From Rutidosis leptorrhynchoides (lineage: Eukaryota; Streptophyta; Magnoliopsida; Asterales; Asteraceae): a stretch of 64,000 nt of DNA. Position 1 is the first letter of the stretch. Each line of letters begins with the position of its first letter. The notes under the pieces are model-generated. The model searched no databases. It was not told the origin of the DNA and worked only from the letters and a program-made list of their open reading frames with translations. The stretch is taken from the NCBI RefSeq assembly GCF_046630445.1, contig NC_092341.1, positions 5,024,001-5,088,000 of the forward strand, in the 5' to 3' direction. Both the position numbers and the translations under genes were made by a program. Below, one piece after another: positions 36,030 to 48,091 of the stretch.

Positions 36030-37968
36030 TGTAACACCGGCCATTTTTTTTTTAAAAAAACACAGCGGAAGACTTTTATATTAAAATCACAACATTAAAT
36101 ACATCACAGCATAAATTCACATAATTAAGTTTAAGTTTACACGACGGTGTTACTTATTACAAAATACATGTTGCAAAAGTCCACATCAGAGTTCACACGT
36201 CAAACATGTCTTCAACACTAGCACCCATCCAAACTAGCAGAACTTAAACCTGCAAGGGTGGAAAGGTGGGGGATTCGCATAACGCTAAGTGAATGGAATC
36301 TATCTACAGATATCGCATAAGCACCACACATGCGAACAATATCACTAACATGATAACAACCAACTAGCATACAACATAAAGACAATATGAGGATCGGCGG
36401 CTTGTACGAGCACACGACTCCTAGTTGATCGAGCTAGAGTCTACCGATAGTCCTTACTACACGATTCACAGCATAGTTATCCGGACGCAGGGGATGCATC
36501 ATTCAATACTATACTCCACAATCGATAGTCCTTGGACCCAACCTCCTCAGGCCCGGTTGACCTCACACGAACTCTAACCTCCTCAGGCCCGGTTACGAGT
36601 CTCCAGCCTCCTCAGGCCCGGCTGGTGCCAAACACAGTGCGCACATAATATCACATAATCTCAATAAATATGTAATAAACTCACTAGCATGGCAACCAAT
36701 ATCTAAACATGGCAATAACATTATAGCAAAGCATGGTAATAGAATAAATCATAGTAGCATGACATGCTACTTAAACTCTATCCGAAGATAGACCCACTCA
36801 CCGATTACCAGCTACAGCTCAGTTATCTTACTTCTGAGCTTCTTCCTTGTTCTTATCACCTGAGAACAACACAAATGAAGTCAATATACATATCTCAATC
36901 AATATTATAACCAAATCATACTATAAACTAGGTCATAACATCAATTCACCAGTCCACAACGTAACTCCGTTCACTATTGTCAAACAAGTACGTGGAAAAC
37001 AGGACACGCACGCCAAAACCTATTTTCCTGCCCCAAAGATAGTTTGATCCATCTTCTCAAAAGTTCATTATTGAAATTTACTCTTCAATACGATTCCAAC
37101 GATATTTGATTCATCAAAAATGGAGTTACGGTTTGAAAGTTATGACCAAAACAAATTTCTCAAATTGCTGAAAAGACACACTACCCAACTCGGTAGTGTG
37201 TGTCATAGACACTCGACCGAGTGTGTAGACACACGGCCAAATGAGTAGAGACACTCGATCGACTGTCTTTTCAAAAGACACACTACCGAGTGTGTAGACA
37301 CATGGCCCACTTCAAAATACACTCGACCGAGTGTGTACACACACGGCCCACTTCCAAAAGACACTCGACCGAGTGTGTTCTTGAGCTGCTGAAAATTGGA
37401 AAAGTGAAGGGTTTGAGCCAAAAATCACCAAATCTCGACCATATACTCGTTTTAAACCTCAAAACTCATCACATCTTGTTTATAAAACCTTTTGGGACAT
37501 AAACCCACAAACATTACATCAAAACAACAACAAATTAAGCAATTTTGACCCAAAATCACACTTTTGTAAAACCTAGCATAAAAACTCCATTTTTACACAA
37601 ATTCAAGCATGAAAACTCATGATTCTTACCTTATTTGAATCAGTAAAACACAAAGAATCGATTTCTAACACAAATTAGACTTCAAATTGAGATTTAGAGA
37701 ATTAGGGTTCAAGAGGGAGATGAAGTTAGGTACGGGATGTAATTTGGGAATTTTAGAGAGAAGGAGAAAAATGAGCTGAACCACAGCTCTCTAGTCACTT
37801 AATTGGGTTAAAACCCATACCCCTCAACACACGGGTATTTATCAGTTATCTTAAATCTTTCGTACCGCGTTAGGCGGCCCTAACGGAGTTCAAATTAAAT
37901 AAACAAATAATAAAATCCTAAGGGCAAAATAGTCCACTTACAACTAGCCCAGGTTCCAGTCTGTTACA
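36030..37968 (-). repeat. Gypsy element 2, 3' LTR
   Basis: 1939 bp. It contains an array of CACTCGACCGAGTG-type units (37176-37380), and a TATA-like ATAAATAC on the minus strand near 37840, about 130 bp from the U3 end. Confidence 0.95.
37176..37380 (-). repeat. Array of CACTCG/CGAGTG dyads in the LTR
   Basis: About six imperfectly repeated units of the kind GACACTCGACCGAGTGTGTA, the first being ACACACTACC..GGTAGTGTGT. Each unit is nearly self-complementary. Relative to the TATA-like box they would be in the transcribed leader, so they could fold as RNA hairpins. Confidence 0.75.
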
Positions 37969-37984
37969 AATCCACCCCCTTAAA
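37969..37984 (-). promoter_or_regulatory. Polypurine tract of gypsy element 2
   Basis: The minus strand reads TTTAAGGGGGTGGATT directly before the 3' LTR. Confidence 0.85.
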
Positions 37985-39115
37985 GAGATTCCGTCCTCGA
38001 AATCTGGTCTTGGTCAAACAAATGAGGGTAGCAGGTTCTCATCAACTCTTTTGTTTCCCACGTAAGATTAGAACCCAAATTGTGTTTCCACTCAATCAAT
38101 ACCATCAGTATCTCTTTCTTTCTCAACTTAATCACCTTTCGGTCAACTACACGGACCGGCTCTTCCACTAATTTCTTATTCAAATCGACCCTTAATCTTC
38201 TAAAGGAAGAAGTTGCGTTTCATCGTCGACTTTACACTTACGAAGATAACACACGTTGAATGTATTATGAATACCGGCTAACTCTGACGGAAGATCTAAC
38301 ACCACAGTCTGATCATTCAACACTTCACTGATCGAAAACGGACCAATAAATCTCGGTACTAACTTACCACGTTTACCGAATCTGATAACCCTTTTCCACG
38401 GTGAAACTTTTAGATACACTCGTTCACCCACCTTAAAGGTTACTGGACGTCTACGCGGATCAGTATACATTTTCTGCCTATCTCTAGCGGCTTTCAACTT
38501 TTCTCTCGCAATTGCAACTTTTTCAGTTGTCATTTGAACAATTTTGGGACCTGCAAACTGTTTCTCCCCGGCTTCTAACCAACAAGTCGGAGTTCTACAA
38601 CGATGACCGTATAACATTTCATAGGGCGGCATCCCTATACTCGAATGATATGAATTATTATACGCGAATTCGACCAACGGCAAATATGTATCCCACGAAC
38701 CACCGTATTCTAACATACAAGCCCTTAACATATCCTCCAAAGTCTGTATCGTTCTTTCACTCTGACCGTCTGTCTGAGGATGATAAGCTATACTTAAATT
38801 CACACGTGTACCCAGATTCTGTTGAAGACTATTCCAAAAATTCGACACAAATCTGGAATCTCTGTCTGAAACGATCGATAATGGCACACCATGTCGACTA
38901 ACTATCTCTTTCACATACAATTCGGCTAACTCACTTAACGAAGCTGTTTCACGAGTAGCAAGAAAATGAGCACTTTTAGTTAGACAATCCACTATTACCC
39001 AAATCATATCATGTCTTTTCTGAGTTCGAGGTAATTTGGTCACAAAATCCATCGTTATATGTTCCCAGTTCCACTCTGGAATCTGTAACTGACGTAATGA
39101 ACCATAAGATTTCTA
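37980..39115 (-). pseudogene. Gypsy element 2: integrase core and chromodomain-like tail
   Basis: A frame open from 39052 to 38192 holds the integrase core (VIVDCLTKSAHFLATRE, SIVSDRDSRFVSNFW, YHPQTDGQSERTIQ) and the Ty3 C-terminal region (KVSPWKRVIRFGKRG, LAGIHNTFNVCYLRKC). A one-base shift near 38195 separates it from a 67-codon tail (to 37980) whose segment VLIEWKHNLGSNLTWE resembles a chromodomain. Upstream, TAG at 39113-39115 and a frameshift near 39140 disconnect it from the integrase zinc finger. Confidence 0.9.
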
Positions 39116-39126
39116 ATGTTCTGCCT

Positions 39127-40380
39127 TCACTTGAGCAAAATATGACACTTTTCGACATATCGAGCGAAATATGTGTTCATTGTCAGCCACCAATACACTG
39201 TTTTTAAATCATGATACATCTTATTACTACCCGGATGTACTGTCAACCTAGATTTGTGAGCTTCTGTCAAGATTAATTCCCTCAAGTCTCCAAGCATAGG
39301 CACCCAAACACGATCATTAAAGGTTTTAAGTCCACGTGAGTCATCGGCTAGGTCAAATTTTCGTTTAGTCATAAGTTCAGATTTAACATGTTCATCTTCC
39401 AAAGCAATGGCTTGAACAGTTTTCAATTGGTCAATAAAATCTGAAGTTATACTCAAACGCAGGAATTTAACATTCTCACTAGACTTTTTGCGACTTAAAA
39501 CATCTGCAACCACATTTGCCTTACCCGGATGGTATTTAATTTCACAATCATAATCTTTGATCAACTCTTGCCATCGTCTCTGACGCATATTCAATTCTTT
39601 CTGTGAGAAGATATACCGCAAACTCTTATGATCTGTACATATAACACAATGAGTTCCATACAAATAGTGTCTCCATAGTTTCAAAGCAAACACTACTGCA
39701 GCCATTTCAAGATCATGCACTGGATAGTTCTTCTCATGAACTTTCAATTGTCACGAGGCGTAAGCGATTATTTTATCTCTTTGCATTAATACACAGCCCA
39801 ACCCAGCATATGACGCATCATAGTATACCACGAAGTCGTCTGAACCTTCTGGTAAAGCTAACACTGGTGCCTGACACAGTAGCTGTTTCAAAATCTGAAA
39901 AGCCTTTTCCTGTTCATCAGTCCATCGAAAGGCTACATCTTTACGGGTCAACTTAGTCAACGGACCTGCTATTTTAGAAAAGTCTTTGATAAACCTGCGA
40001 TAATAACCAGCCAATCCCAGAAAACTCTTAATCTCAGTCGGAGTCTTCGGAGAATTCCAATTCATTACCGCTTCTATCTTTATCGGATCAACCTTTATAC
40101 CTTCGGCACAAATCACATGACCCAAAAACTGCACTTCACGTAACCAAAATTCACATTTGGAAAATTTTGCAAATAGTTGCTCGTGTTTCAACAAGTTCAA
40201 AACCTGTCTCAGATGTTCAGCATGTTCACTCTCTGTCTTTGAATACACTAGTATATCGTCTATAAACACGATCACAAACTTATCTAAGAATGGACGACAC
40301 ACTCTATTCATTAGATCCATGAAGACTGCTGGCGCATTCGTCAACCCAAACGGCATGACAAGAAATTCATAATGACCTTA
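39127..40380 (-). pseudogene. Gypsy element 2: RT C-terminus, RNase H and integrase finger
   Basis: Two frames in register: 40356-39751 ([12 protein letters not shown], catalytic box [24 protein letters not shown] of RNase H) and 39747-39127 (RNase H end and the integrase finger up to VEKCH). They are separated by TGA at 39751-39753, and the first is separated from upstream RT by TAA at 40378-40380. Both Asp residues of the catalytic box are retained, unlike gypsy element 1. Confidence 0.9.
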
Positions 40381-41169
40381 CCTTGTTCTGAACGCTGTTT
40401 TTGGTATATCTGATTCAGCAACACGAACCTGATGATATTCGGATCGTAAGTCTATCTTAGAAAAGAATGAAGCACCCTGTAACTGATCGAACAAATCGTC
40501 TATTCGAGGTAATGGATACTTATTCTTCACTGTTCTTTTGTTCAATTCACGATAATCAATACACATACGCATTGACCCATCTTTCTTTTTAACAAACAAT
40601 ACCGGAGCACCCCACGTTGAAGAACTCGATCGGATAAACCCACGATCTAATAACTCTTGAATCTGTGACATCATTTCACGGATTTTAGACGGCGCTAATT
40701 GGTATGGAGCTTTTGCAACTGGTGTTGTTCCAGGAACCAACTCAATCTTATATTCGACTTCCCTTATCGGCGGCAGACCTGGTAACTCATCTGGGAATAC
40801 TTCAGGAAATTCTGATACTATCGGAATATCGGCCACTGTTTTCTTTTCTTTCTTCACATCAATCACATATGTAAGAAATGATTCACAACCCTTTGCCATC
40901 GACTTTTTTGCTTTCATCATGGTTATCAACGGAAAATTATACCCGCCCCGCTCCCCTCGGGCCACAACACGGGTTCCATCGGTCGAACGAAAGGTAATCA
41001 TTTTCCTATCACACTTAATATTAGCCCTAAGCGAGCTCAGCCAATCCATTCCTAATACTACATCAAAGCTAGGAATAGGTAACACTAAACAAGTCACCGG
41101 GAAAGACTTCCCTTCGATCTCTATACAAACCCCCAGACACATATGTTGCGATGGGTGTGGTCTTACCAT
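40378..41169 (-). pseudogene. Gypsy element 2: protease end and reverse transcriptase N-terminal half
   Basis: Contains [16 protein letters not shown] after the protease, the RT entry region ([43 protein letters not shown]) and the first catalytic motif [10 protein letters not shown] with its Asp intact but Glu in place of the usual Gly. The frame joins the gag-protease frame only across a one-base shift in a G-run near 41132. Confidence 0.9.
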
Positions 41170-42697
41170 CGGCTACTTCTACACTAACCAGCTTGGGTAA
41201 TACAGTAGCTGGTAAATTTAGCTTAGCACAGAAATCTAGGGACATAAAACACCTATTGGCACCACAATCAAACAATACGCGAGCAGGTATTGAGTTGATT
41301 AAAAACATACCGGTGATCACTTCGTCAATTACAGTAACTGTCTCAACTGACAACTGAAAAGCCCTGGCCTCTGCTGATGGAGGGTTCTTCCTCTTCTGCT
41401 CACTCGAGGCAGTAGACCCTCCGGCTGATGCCGAACGCACACCTGACCCCGCCCCGGAACTAACATTCTTGGATGGACAACTTGCTGCACGATGCCCAGA
41501 TTGATGACAATTCCAGCACACACTACTCGGGAATGAGCAAGCTTGTGAATCATGCCCAATTACACCACATCTTATACATTGCCTAGTCGCATCTGAACAC
41601 TGACCATTATGTGAAGATTTACAATTGCGGCACCAATCCCCTCTACCAGATCCAGACCCAGAACTACTCTGACCACTTTTACCCTTTGATCTAAACCCGC
41701 CTGACTTCTTGGACTTAGATCCTGATTGACTAGATGCCTGTCCACCCTGATTTACCACATTGCCAAACATCCTATATCTAGCTGCCTTAACATCACTTTC
41801 CACCATCTTGGCTAGCATAACAGCTTGAGACAACGATGTAGCTGTTCTAACAAAAGTTCGGTACTCTGGCAGAATGATATTTACAAAATGCTGAATACGA
41901 GACGCTTCGTCTGGCACCCACTGTTGTACAAACCTCAGTTTATCCATATACTTCTCTACTACCTCATCGATTGTCATTTGAGGTGTCATCTTCATTTCAA
42001 GAAACTCGGTCTTGATTCGGTTCATATCAAATGGATTACAATACTGTTCACACACCTTTCCATGAAACTGCTCCCACGTGATCATACTCACTTGCTCCTT
42101 CGGTATACTGGAAATCAAAGAATCCCACCAAATCATAGCCCTGCCTTTCAACAGTTGACTAGCATATGTTACTTTTAGCTCAGGTTCACACTGACACGCT
42201 TCAAATACCCTTTCAATTTCTCGCAACCAATTGAAAGTTATAGTCGGATCAGTACTTCCAGAAAACTCGGAGGGTTTGCAATCACGGAAGTTCTTATAAG
42301 TACACCTTTTAGGTGGTTGCATGTATGGTTATTGAAACATTTGCATTTGATATGGGTTCATCATCATGGGATTTTGGTAAGTAAAAGCGTTTTGAGGTAG
42401 CATATAGTATTGGTTAGGAATTTGGTTCTGAAACTGATTCTGGTGCACATTAGGTATTGTTTGGGATTGCGCGGTTGGGAATCCAGGTGGTGTATCATCA
42501 TTTCCAGAATGCCTCGCCAATTCAAGCTCATTAATTTTGTCTTCAGCCTCTTTTAGCTTGCTTTCTAACTGAAGGATGTAACTATTCTGATCCTCATCCG
42601 ACTCAACACCCTCTTCTGGTGCTCTAAATGTTCCGGGGTTGGATGGGTCAGTTGCGTTTCTATCAGCCATACCTGTGCTACAAAACAGCTCACACAA
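41125..42697 (-). pseudogene. Gypsy element 2: gag and protease start
   Basis: Gag probably starts at MADRNATDPSNPG (within 42697-42329). It has a coiled-coil-like stretch (ILQLESKLKEAEDKINELE) and then a Gln/Asn/Met-rich region. TAA at 42329-42331 interrupts it, two codons before the next Met. The capsid part follows (CTYKNFRDCKPSEFSG, LLKGRAMIWWDSL), then a Ser/Gly-rich basic linker and two CCHC knuckles (CIRCGVIGHDSQAC, CWNCHQSGHRAASC) with a third degenerate one. The protease motif is FDCGA, with Cys in the place of the usual Ser or Thr. Confidence 0.88.
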
Positions 42698-42837
42698 AAG
42701 CTTAGTGGATATCAGTTAGTTCAATCACAACTAACACGCACACAAATCCTACATTCACTTAACCCCCATCCCATTGACATGTTTGACTAGTCACAAGGTT
42801 TGGGAACAATATACACGCATGTACTTGCTGCCAAACC

Positions 42838-42853
42838 TATGCTCTGATACCAA
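42838..42853 (-). promoter_or_regulatory. Primer binding site, gypsy element 2
   Basis: The minus strand reads TTGGTATCAGAGCATA beside the 5' LTR, complementary to initiator-Met tRNA. Confidence 0.95.
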
Positions 42854-42855
42854 CT

Positions 42856-44787
42856 TGTAACACCGGCCATTTTTTTTTAAACACAGCGGATGACTTTTAT
42901 ATTAAAATCACAACATTAAATACATCACAGCATAAATCCACATAATTAAGTTTAAGTTTACACGACGGTGTTACTTATTACAAAATACATGTTGCAAAAG
43001 TCCACATCAGAGTTCACACGTCAAACATGTCTTCAACACTAGCACCTATCCAAACTAGCAGAACTTAAACCTGCAAGGGTGGAAGTGTAGGGGATTAGCA
43101 TAACGCTAAGTGAATGAAATCTATCTACAGATATCGCATAAGCACCACACATGCGAACAATATCACTAACATGCTAACAACCAACTAGCATACAACATAA
43201 AAACAATATGAGGATCAGAGGCTTGTACGAGCACACGACTCCTAGTTGATCGAGTTAGAGTCTACCGATAGTCCTTACTACATGATTCACAGCATAGTTA
43301 TCCGGACGCAGGGTATGCGTCATTCAATACTATACTCCACAATCGATAGTCCTTGGACCCAACCTCCCCAGGCCCGGTTGACCTCACACGAACTCTAACC
43401 TCCTCAGACCCGGTTACGAGTCCCCAGCCTCATCAGGCCCGACTGGTGCCAAACACAGTGCGCACATAATATCACATAATCTCAATAAATATGTAATAAA
43501 CTCACTAGCATGGCAACCAATATCTAAACATGGCAATAACATTATAGCAAAGCATGGTAATAGAATAAATCATAGTAGCATGACATGCTACTTAAACTCT
43601 ATCCGAAGATAGACCCACTCACCGATTACCAGCTACAGCTCAGTTATCTTACTTCTGAGCTTCTTCCTTGTTCTTATCACCTGAAAACAACACAAACGAA
43701 GTCAATATACATATATCAATCAATATTATAACCAAATCATACTATAAACTAGGTCATAACATCAATTCACCAGTCCACAACGTAACTCCATTCACTATTG
43801 TCAAACAAGTACGTGGAAAACAGGACACGCACGCCAAAACCTATTTTCCTGCCCCAAAAATAGTTTGATCCATCTTCTCAAAAGTTCATCATTGAAATGT
43901 AATCTTCAATACGATTCCAACGATATTTAATTCATCAAAAACGGAGTTACGGTTTGAAAGTTATGACCAAAACAAATTTCTCAAATTGCTGAAAAGACAC
44001 ACTACCCAACTCGGTAGTGTGTGTCATAGACACTCGACCGAGTGTGTAGACACACAGCCGAATGAATAGAGACACTCGACCGACTATCTTTTCAAAAGAC
44101 ACACTACCGAGTGTGTAGACACACGGCCCACTTCAAAAGACACTCGACCGAGTGTGTACACACACGGCCCACTTCCAAAAGACACTCGACCGAGTGTGTT
44201 CTTGAGCTGCTGAAAATTGGAAAAGTGACGGGTTTCAGCCAAAAATTACCAAATCTCGACCATATACTCGTTTTAAACCTCAAAACTCATCACATATTGT
44301 TTATAAAACATTTTGGAAATAAACCCACAAACATTACATCAAAACAACAACAAATTAAGCAATTTTGACCCAAAATACACTTTTGTAAAACCTAGCACAA
44401 AAACTCCATTTTTACACAAATTCAAGCATGAAAACTCATGATTCTTACCTTGTTTGAATCAGTAAAACACAAAGAATCGATTTCTAACACAAATTAGACT
44501 TCAAATCGAGATTTGGAGAATTAGGGTTCAAGAGGGAGATGAAGTTAGGTACGGGATGTAATTTGAGAATTTTTGAGAGAAGGAGAAAAATGAGCTGAAC
44601 CACAACTCTCTAGTCACTTAATTGGGTTAAAACCCATACCCCTCAACACACGGGTATTTATCAGTTATCTTAAATCTTTCGTACCTCGTTAGGCGGCCCT
44701 AACTGAGTCCAAATTAAATAAACAAATAATAAAATCCTAAGGGCAAAATAGTCCACTTACAACTAGCTCAGGTTCCAGTCTGTTACA
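42856..44787 (-). repeat. Gypsy element 2, 5' LTR
   Basis: 1932 bp with the same ends and dyad array (about 43998-44200) as the 3' LTR. Differences are scattered substitutions, by eye a few percent. Confidence 0.95.
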
Positions 44788-44792
44788 GATTG
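44788..44792 (+). repeat. Target duplication GATTG, right copy, gypsy element 2
   Basis: Matches 36025-36029; its last two bases are the start of B. Confidence 0.92.
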
Positions 44793-46129
44793 TAATGACC
44801 CTACTTTTTTCGTTATCTTTTACCGTTAATTATTTAATGTCCGTTAACTGTTATTCGTGCCACGTCATTTCCATGACCTATATTATTATTTTTGTAATAA
44901 TATATTAATTATTATGTGTTAAATGAATATTTGTATTCATATTTTAAATCGTACGTTTATACGAGTCATGGATTTCTATCCGGCAAATCTTTTCGGTTTT
45001 CAAACCAACGATCAAGCTTTTGGGATTTTTAAGTCCTAATTATTTTAAATATGATATTTTAATGTCATATATTTATATATAGTGTTTATATATATTTTTC
45101 GTCGCGTATTTGTTATCTCTCCGAATTTTCAACCGCGTAGTCGTGTTTTCGCGTTTCGGGTTTCGATCGAGCATTCGGGCCACAAGTTATTTAACATTTA
45201 ACAAGTTAGGTTAGTGGGGCCCACCCACATGCCATGGATTCGGCCGAACCAAAAGGGGAGGGGGGAACCCCTTTTGTTTTTCATTTTTGCATTTCAATTT
45301 TCATTTCATCATTTACACTACAAACCTATTTTTCTCTCTAGCATTTTCCCTCTTCCTTTTTCTCTTTGTGGCCGCCGAATACCACCATCAACATCATCAT
45401 CACCATCAATCAAAATAAAGCTTGGATCCTCTAATCGTTTACACAACCGCGTTCATCTCTTCGATCTCTACACGCTCATATCTTTCTTTTCTCGATTAGG
45501 GTATAAACCCTAACCCTAGCTTTTTAATTTTTCATTTATTTTTCTATTTTTATGTAATATAATGATAGTATGATGCTTATATGTTATTGTATAGTTGATT
45601 GTATGCGTAGAAATGCTCGATTATATATGTTTTCGGATTGATTGTTTTGGGACAGCAGTTTGTTTGTTATTTTTTGAGGAAATAACTAATATAAAAGAGA
45701 AATTAAAGTGTTTAGATGAGTTCCTCTCATCAATACATTAATTTTAGACTCCGAATTCATGTTATTTCGATTCCCGGAGCTCTAAATATGATTAAAATGG
45801 TGTTTAATTGAAATTAAAATGTAAGAACGAATTGGTACAGGTATGGTCCAACTTTTTGACCACTTTTGGAGTCTTTAGGGTGTACTAATGTGTTAGGATT
45901 GATGATTGAATGAACTTTCATGTTCGGATCATCGAAATCCGAGCCACGGATCACTCGTTATGACTAAAACATGTTTTTGAACGGATTAAAGCTCCAAGTT
46001 GAATAATGGCTGTAGGTCATGACTTGGTGGCTGTTCTTGGGGTGTTCTTTAGTACACTAATGTGTTGGGTGGGTTGGTTAGGCGAAGATATATATAAGAC
46101 TCGCCGAAAACTGATTCCCGGGGCTCAAG

Positions 46130-46770
46130 TTATGACCCGATGAACTTTTAATTAAAACTTATGGTTATTAAATAAGACTTATGATAAATAATGAATTTCA
46201 TTATTAATAAATTACTTATGATATAAAAAGTAATTATTTAATTTAAGACTTATGATATATATATTTATTATATCATTTATTAATTAATTATGATTTAATT
46301 AAACATTTAATTAAACTTATGATTAATAATACTTTTATTATTAATGAAAAATACTTATGGTAAGTATAAAACTTATATTATTAGATTATTATAATAAGAC
46401 TTATAATAAGGATTAAGTAATTATTTAATTATTATAAGGTTTAGTTATTATTTAATTATAATTTAATTATTAAATACTTATGATTTAATAATTTTATTTA
46501 GAAACTTATGATATGATTAATAATTCATTATTAATTAATAATACTTATGATATTATTAAAATTTATTATTAATTAATAATACTTATATTATGATTAATAT
46601 TTAATTAATTAATTAAATACTTATGTTATATTAATTATATCATTTAAACTTATGTTAACTTTAATAATTCATTTTAATTTAATTAAACTTATGTTATGAC
46701 ATAATTATACATATATGACTTTAAATAACATTATAACTTATATTATTAATATAACTTATACTTTAAAAAT
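46130..46770. repeat. ACTTATGAT/TTAATTA-rich repeat block in B
   Basis: Roughly twenty irregularly spaced copies of ACTTATG or ACTTATATT alternate with TTAATTAATAA stretches. Spacing varies, so this is a degenerate array rather than a clean microsatellite. Confidence 0.75.
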
Positions 46771-46774
46771 TTAT

Positions 46775-46851
46775 GTTGACTATGTTTGACCAAGGTTGAC
46801 TTTTGAGTTGACTTTCGGTTGACTTTGACTTTCAGTTGACTCTTGTTGACT
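46775..46851 (+). promoter_or_regulatory. Cluster of TTGAC (W-box core) motifs in B
   Basis: Eight TTGAC in about 77 bp, many as GTTGACTTT. TTGAC[CT] is the known core bound by WRKY factors. The related segment of A has GTTGACTTTTGAGATGAC, so the cluster may be an expansion of a shared motif. It lies downstream of the presumed start, so a role in transcription is uncertain. Confidence 0.5.
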
Positions 46852-46860
46852 TTCTAATTA

Positions 46861-47038
46861 AGGAAACTTTCCTAACTTATAAACTTTCCAAAAATAGCAA
46901 CTTTCTAAATATGGAAACTTTCTAAATTTGGAAACTTTCCAAAAATAGAAACTTTCCTAAAATAGAAACTTTCCTAAAATAGAAACTTTCCAAAAATAGA
47001 AACCTGCTAAAAATAGAAACTTTCTAAAAATAGAAAGT
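46861..47038. repeat. Tandem array of about 16-bp units in B
   Basis: About ten copies of a unit near GAAACTTTCCTAAAATA. Confidence 0.9.
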
Positions 47039-47252
47039 GTGTGTCCGTACGCTGTTCCGATCAAACTGGTGCATGTTGAGTGTTGTTCTATGTCTACTTG
47101 CAACATGTACAATAGCTATCATACTAAGACTTGACCTAAGTTAGTTATTTATATCGACCTGCTTTATTTATAGGTCGGCGTTGTGATCATTCCTGATCAC
47201 TTTACTTCGTCTGCTGTTCGCATTTTTGTGTGGTTACTTCTTTTGCTTTAAG

Positions 47253-47731
47253 GTGAATTATAGTCCCGTTTTTACATACTTTTCAAAGTATATTTTTGGG
47301 ATGTGATTACATGCATTTTATTTTACGTTTAGACACAAGTGGCAATTAAATTAAATTATTCATTATGAGTTGAACAAAAATATTCCCTAGTCTGGTAACT
47401 GTAATCACTGGTTTCTACTGGTGAACGCGAATCCTACGGATAGATCTATCGGGTTTGACATCCCCATTTCGAGCTAGTCGCGCCAGCAATTTATAATCGG
47501 AATGTTTAGTACTTCGTATTTAGTTGAAGATACACTTATTCAGTGTATATTATTATTGTGTTTGGCAAGGGTAAATAAATGGTTATGTGGTTACCAGGTG
47601 GCTCATTGATAATGGAATAATGTTTTATGTTTTCTAACATTTTAAATCTTGTGGTCTAAAGCTTATACGTTTATTTAAACCTATAATTCACTCAATATTT
47701 TTGTTGACAGTTTACTCGCATGTATTCACAG
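47253..47731 (+). promoter_or_regulatory. Intron-like module of B
   Basis: TTTAAG|GTGAATTATAG at 47252/47253 and TGTATTCACAG|GTAC at 47731/47732, 479 bp apart. Inside, 47371-47467 aligns with the A block: CCCTAG..TCTGGTAACT, GGTGAACGCGA, GGGTTTGACATCCCC. Confidence 0.4.
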
Positions 47732-48091
47732 GTACTTGGGTTTGTTTGATGCTTCCACTGTGTTAGAAGAGTCTGCATGCATTTGGGCAGATTTTGTTAA
47801 ACAATTATGAAACTTTGAACTTGCATTCTATTTTTGAATAATTTAAACTTGTAGGTTTTGTTGACAATGTTTTAATATCAACTTTGGTTATTGATATGTT
47901 GGGCTGTTTAAACTACATATTTTGGTATGTTTCCTTTTTGGGAAACTATTGAAATAAAAGAATGCAACGTTGTTTATTAAATTCATTTAAGTCCGATAAA
48001 GCTGTGGGACCAAGTGACGGAGCCGTTAAGTGTTTGATGGGGCCATCACATGGATAGTTGCAAAGAAGATCAAAAACAAAGAAACAAGGGC

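Larger units (their letters stand above)
36030..44787 (-). mobile_element. Gypsy element 2: full-length Ty3/gypsy chromovirus, decayed
   Basis: 8.76 kb on the minus strand: LTRs of about 1.93 kb (TGTAACACCGGCC..GTCTGTTACA), primer site, gag with CCHC knuckles, protease, reverse transcriptase, RNase H, integrase, chromodomain-like tail and polypurine tract, flanked by GATTG. The layout matches gypsy element 1 but the LTRs and the proteins are clearly another family. It carries more lesions than element 1 (four stops, at least three frameshifts), yet its FIDD reverse transcriptase box is intact. Confidence 0.95.
44791..48050 (+). mobile_element. LTR-like element B (solo LTR of a family related to A)
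   Basis: 3260 bp, TGTAATGACCC to GGGGCCATCACA, flanked by TGGAT (36023-36027 and 48051-48055). It has no protein-coding content beyond a spurious 99-codon frame at 45214. In order it holds a TATA-like region (about 45070), a CT-rich leader, a block of ACTTATGAT-type repeats, a TTGAC cluster, a short tandem array, and the splice-like module with the conserved block seen in A. Termini and module show relation to A; most of the rest has diverged. Confidence 0.82.

Noticed and set aside
38512-38901. 129-codon plus-strand frame
   Set aside because: Antisense shadow of the gypsy element 2 integrase.
45214-45513. 99-codon frame in element B
   Set aside because: CT-rich leader sequence; no domain and no support from related LTRs.
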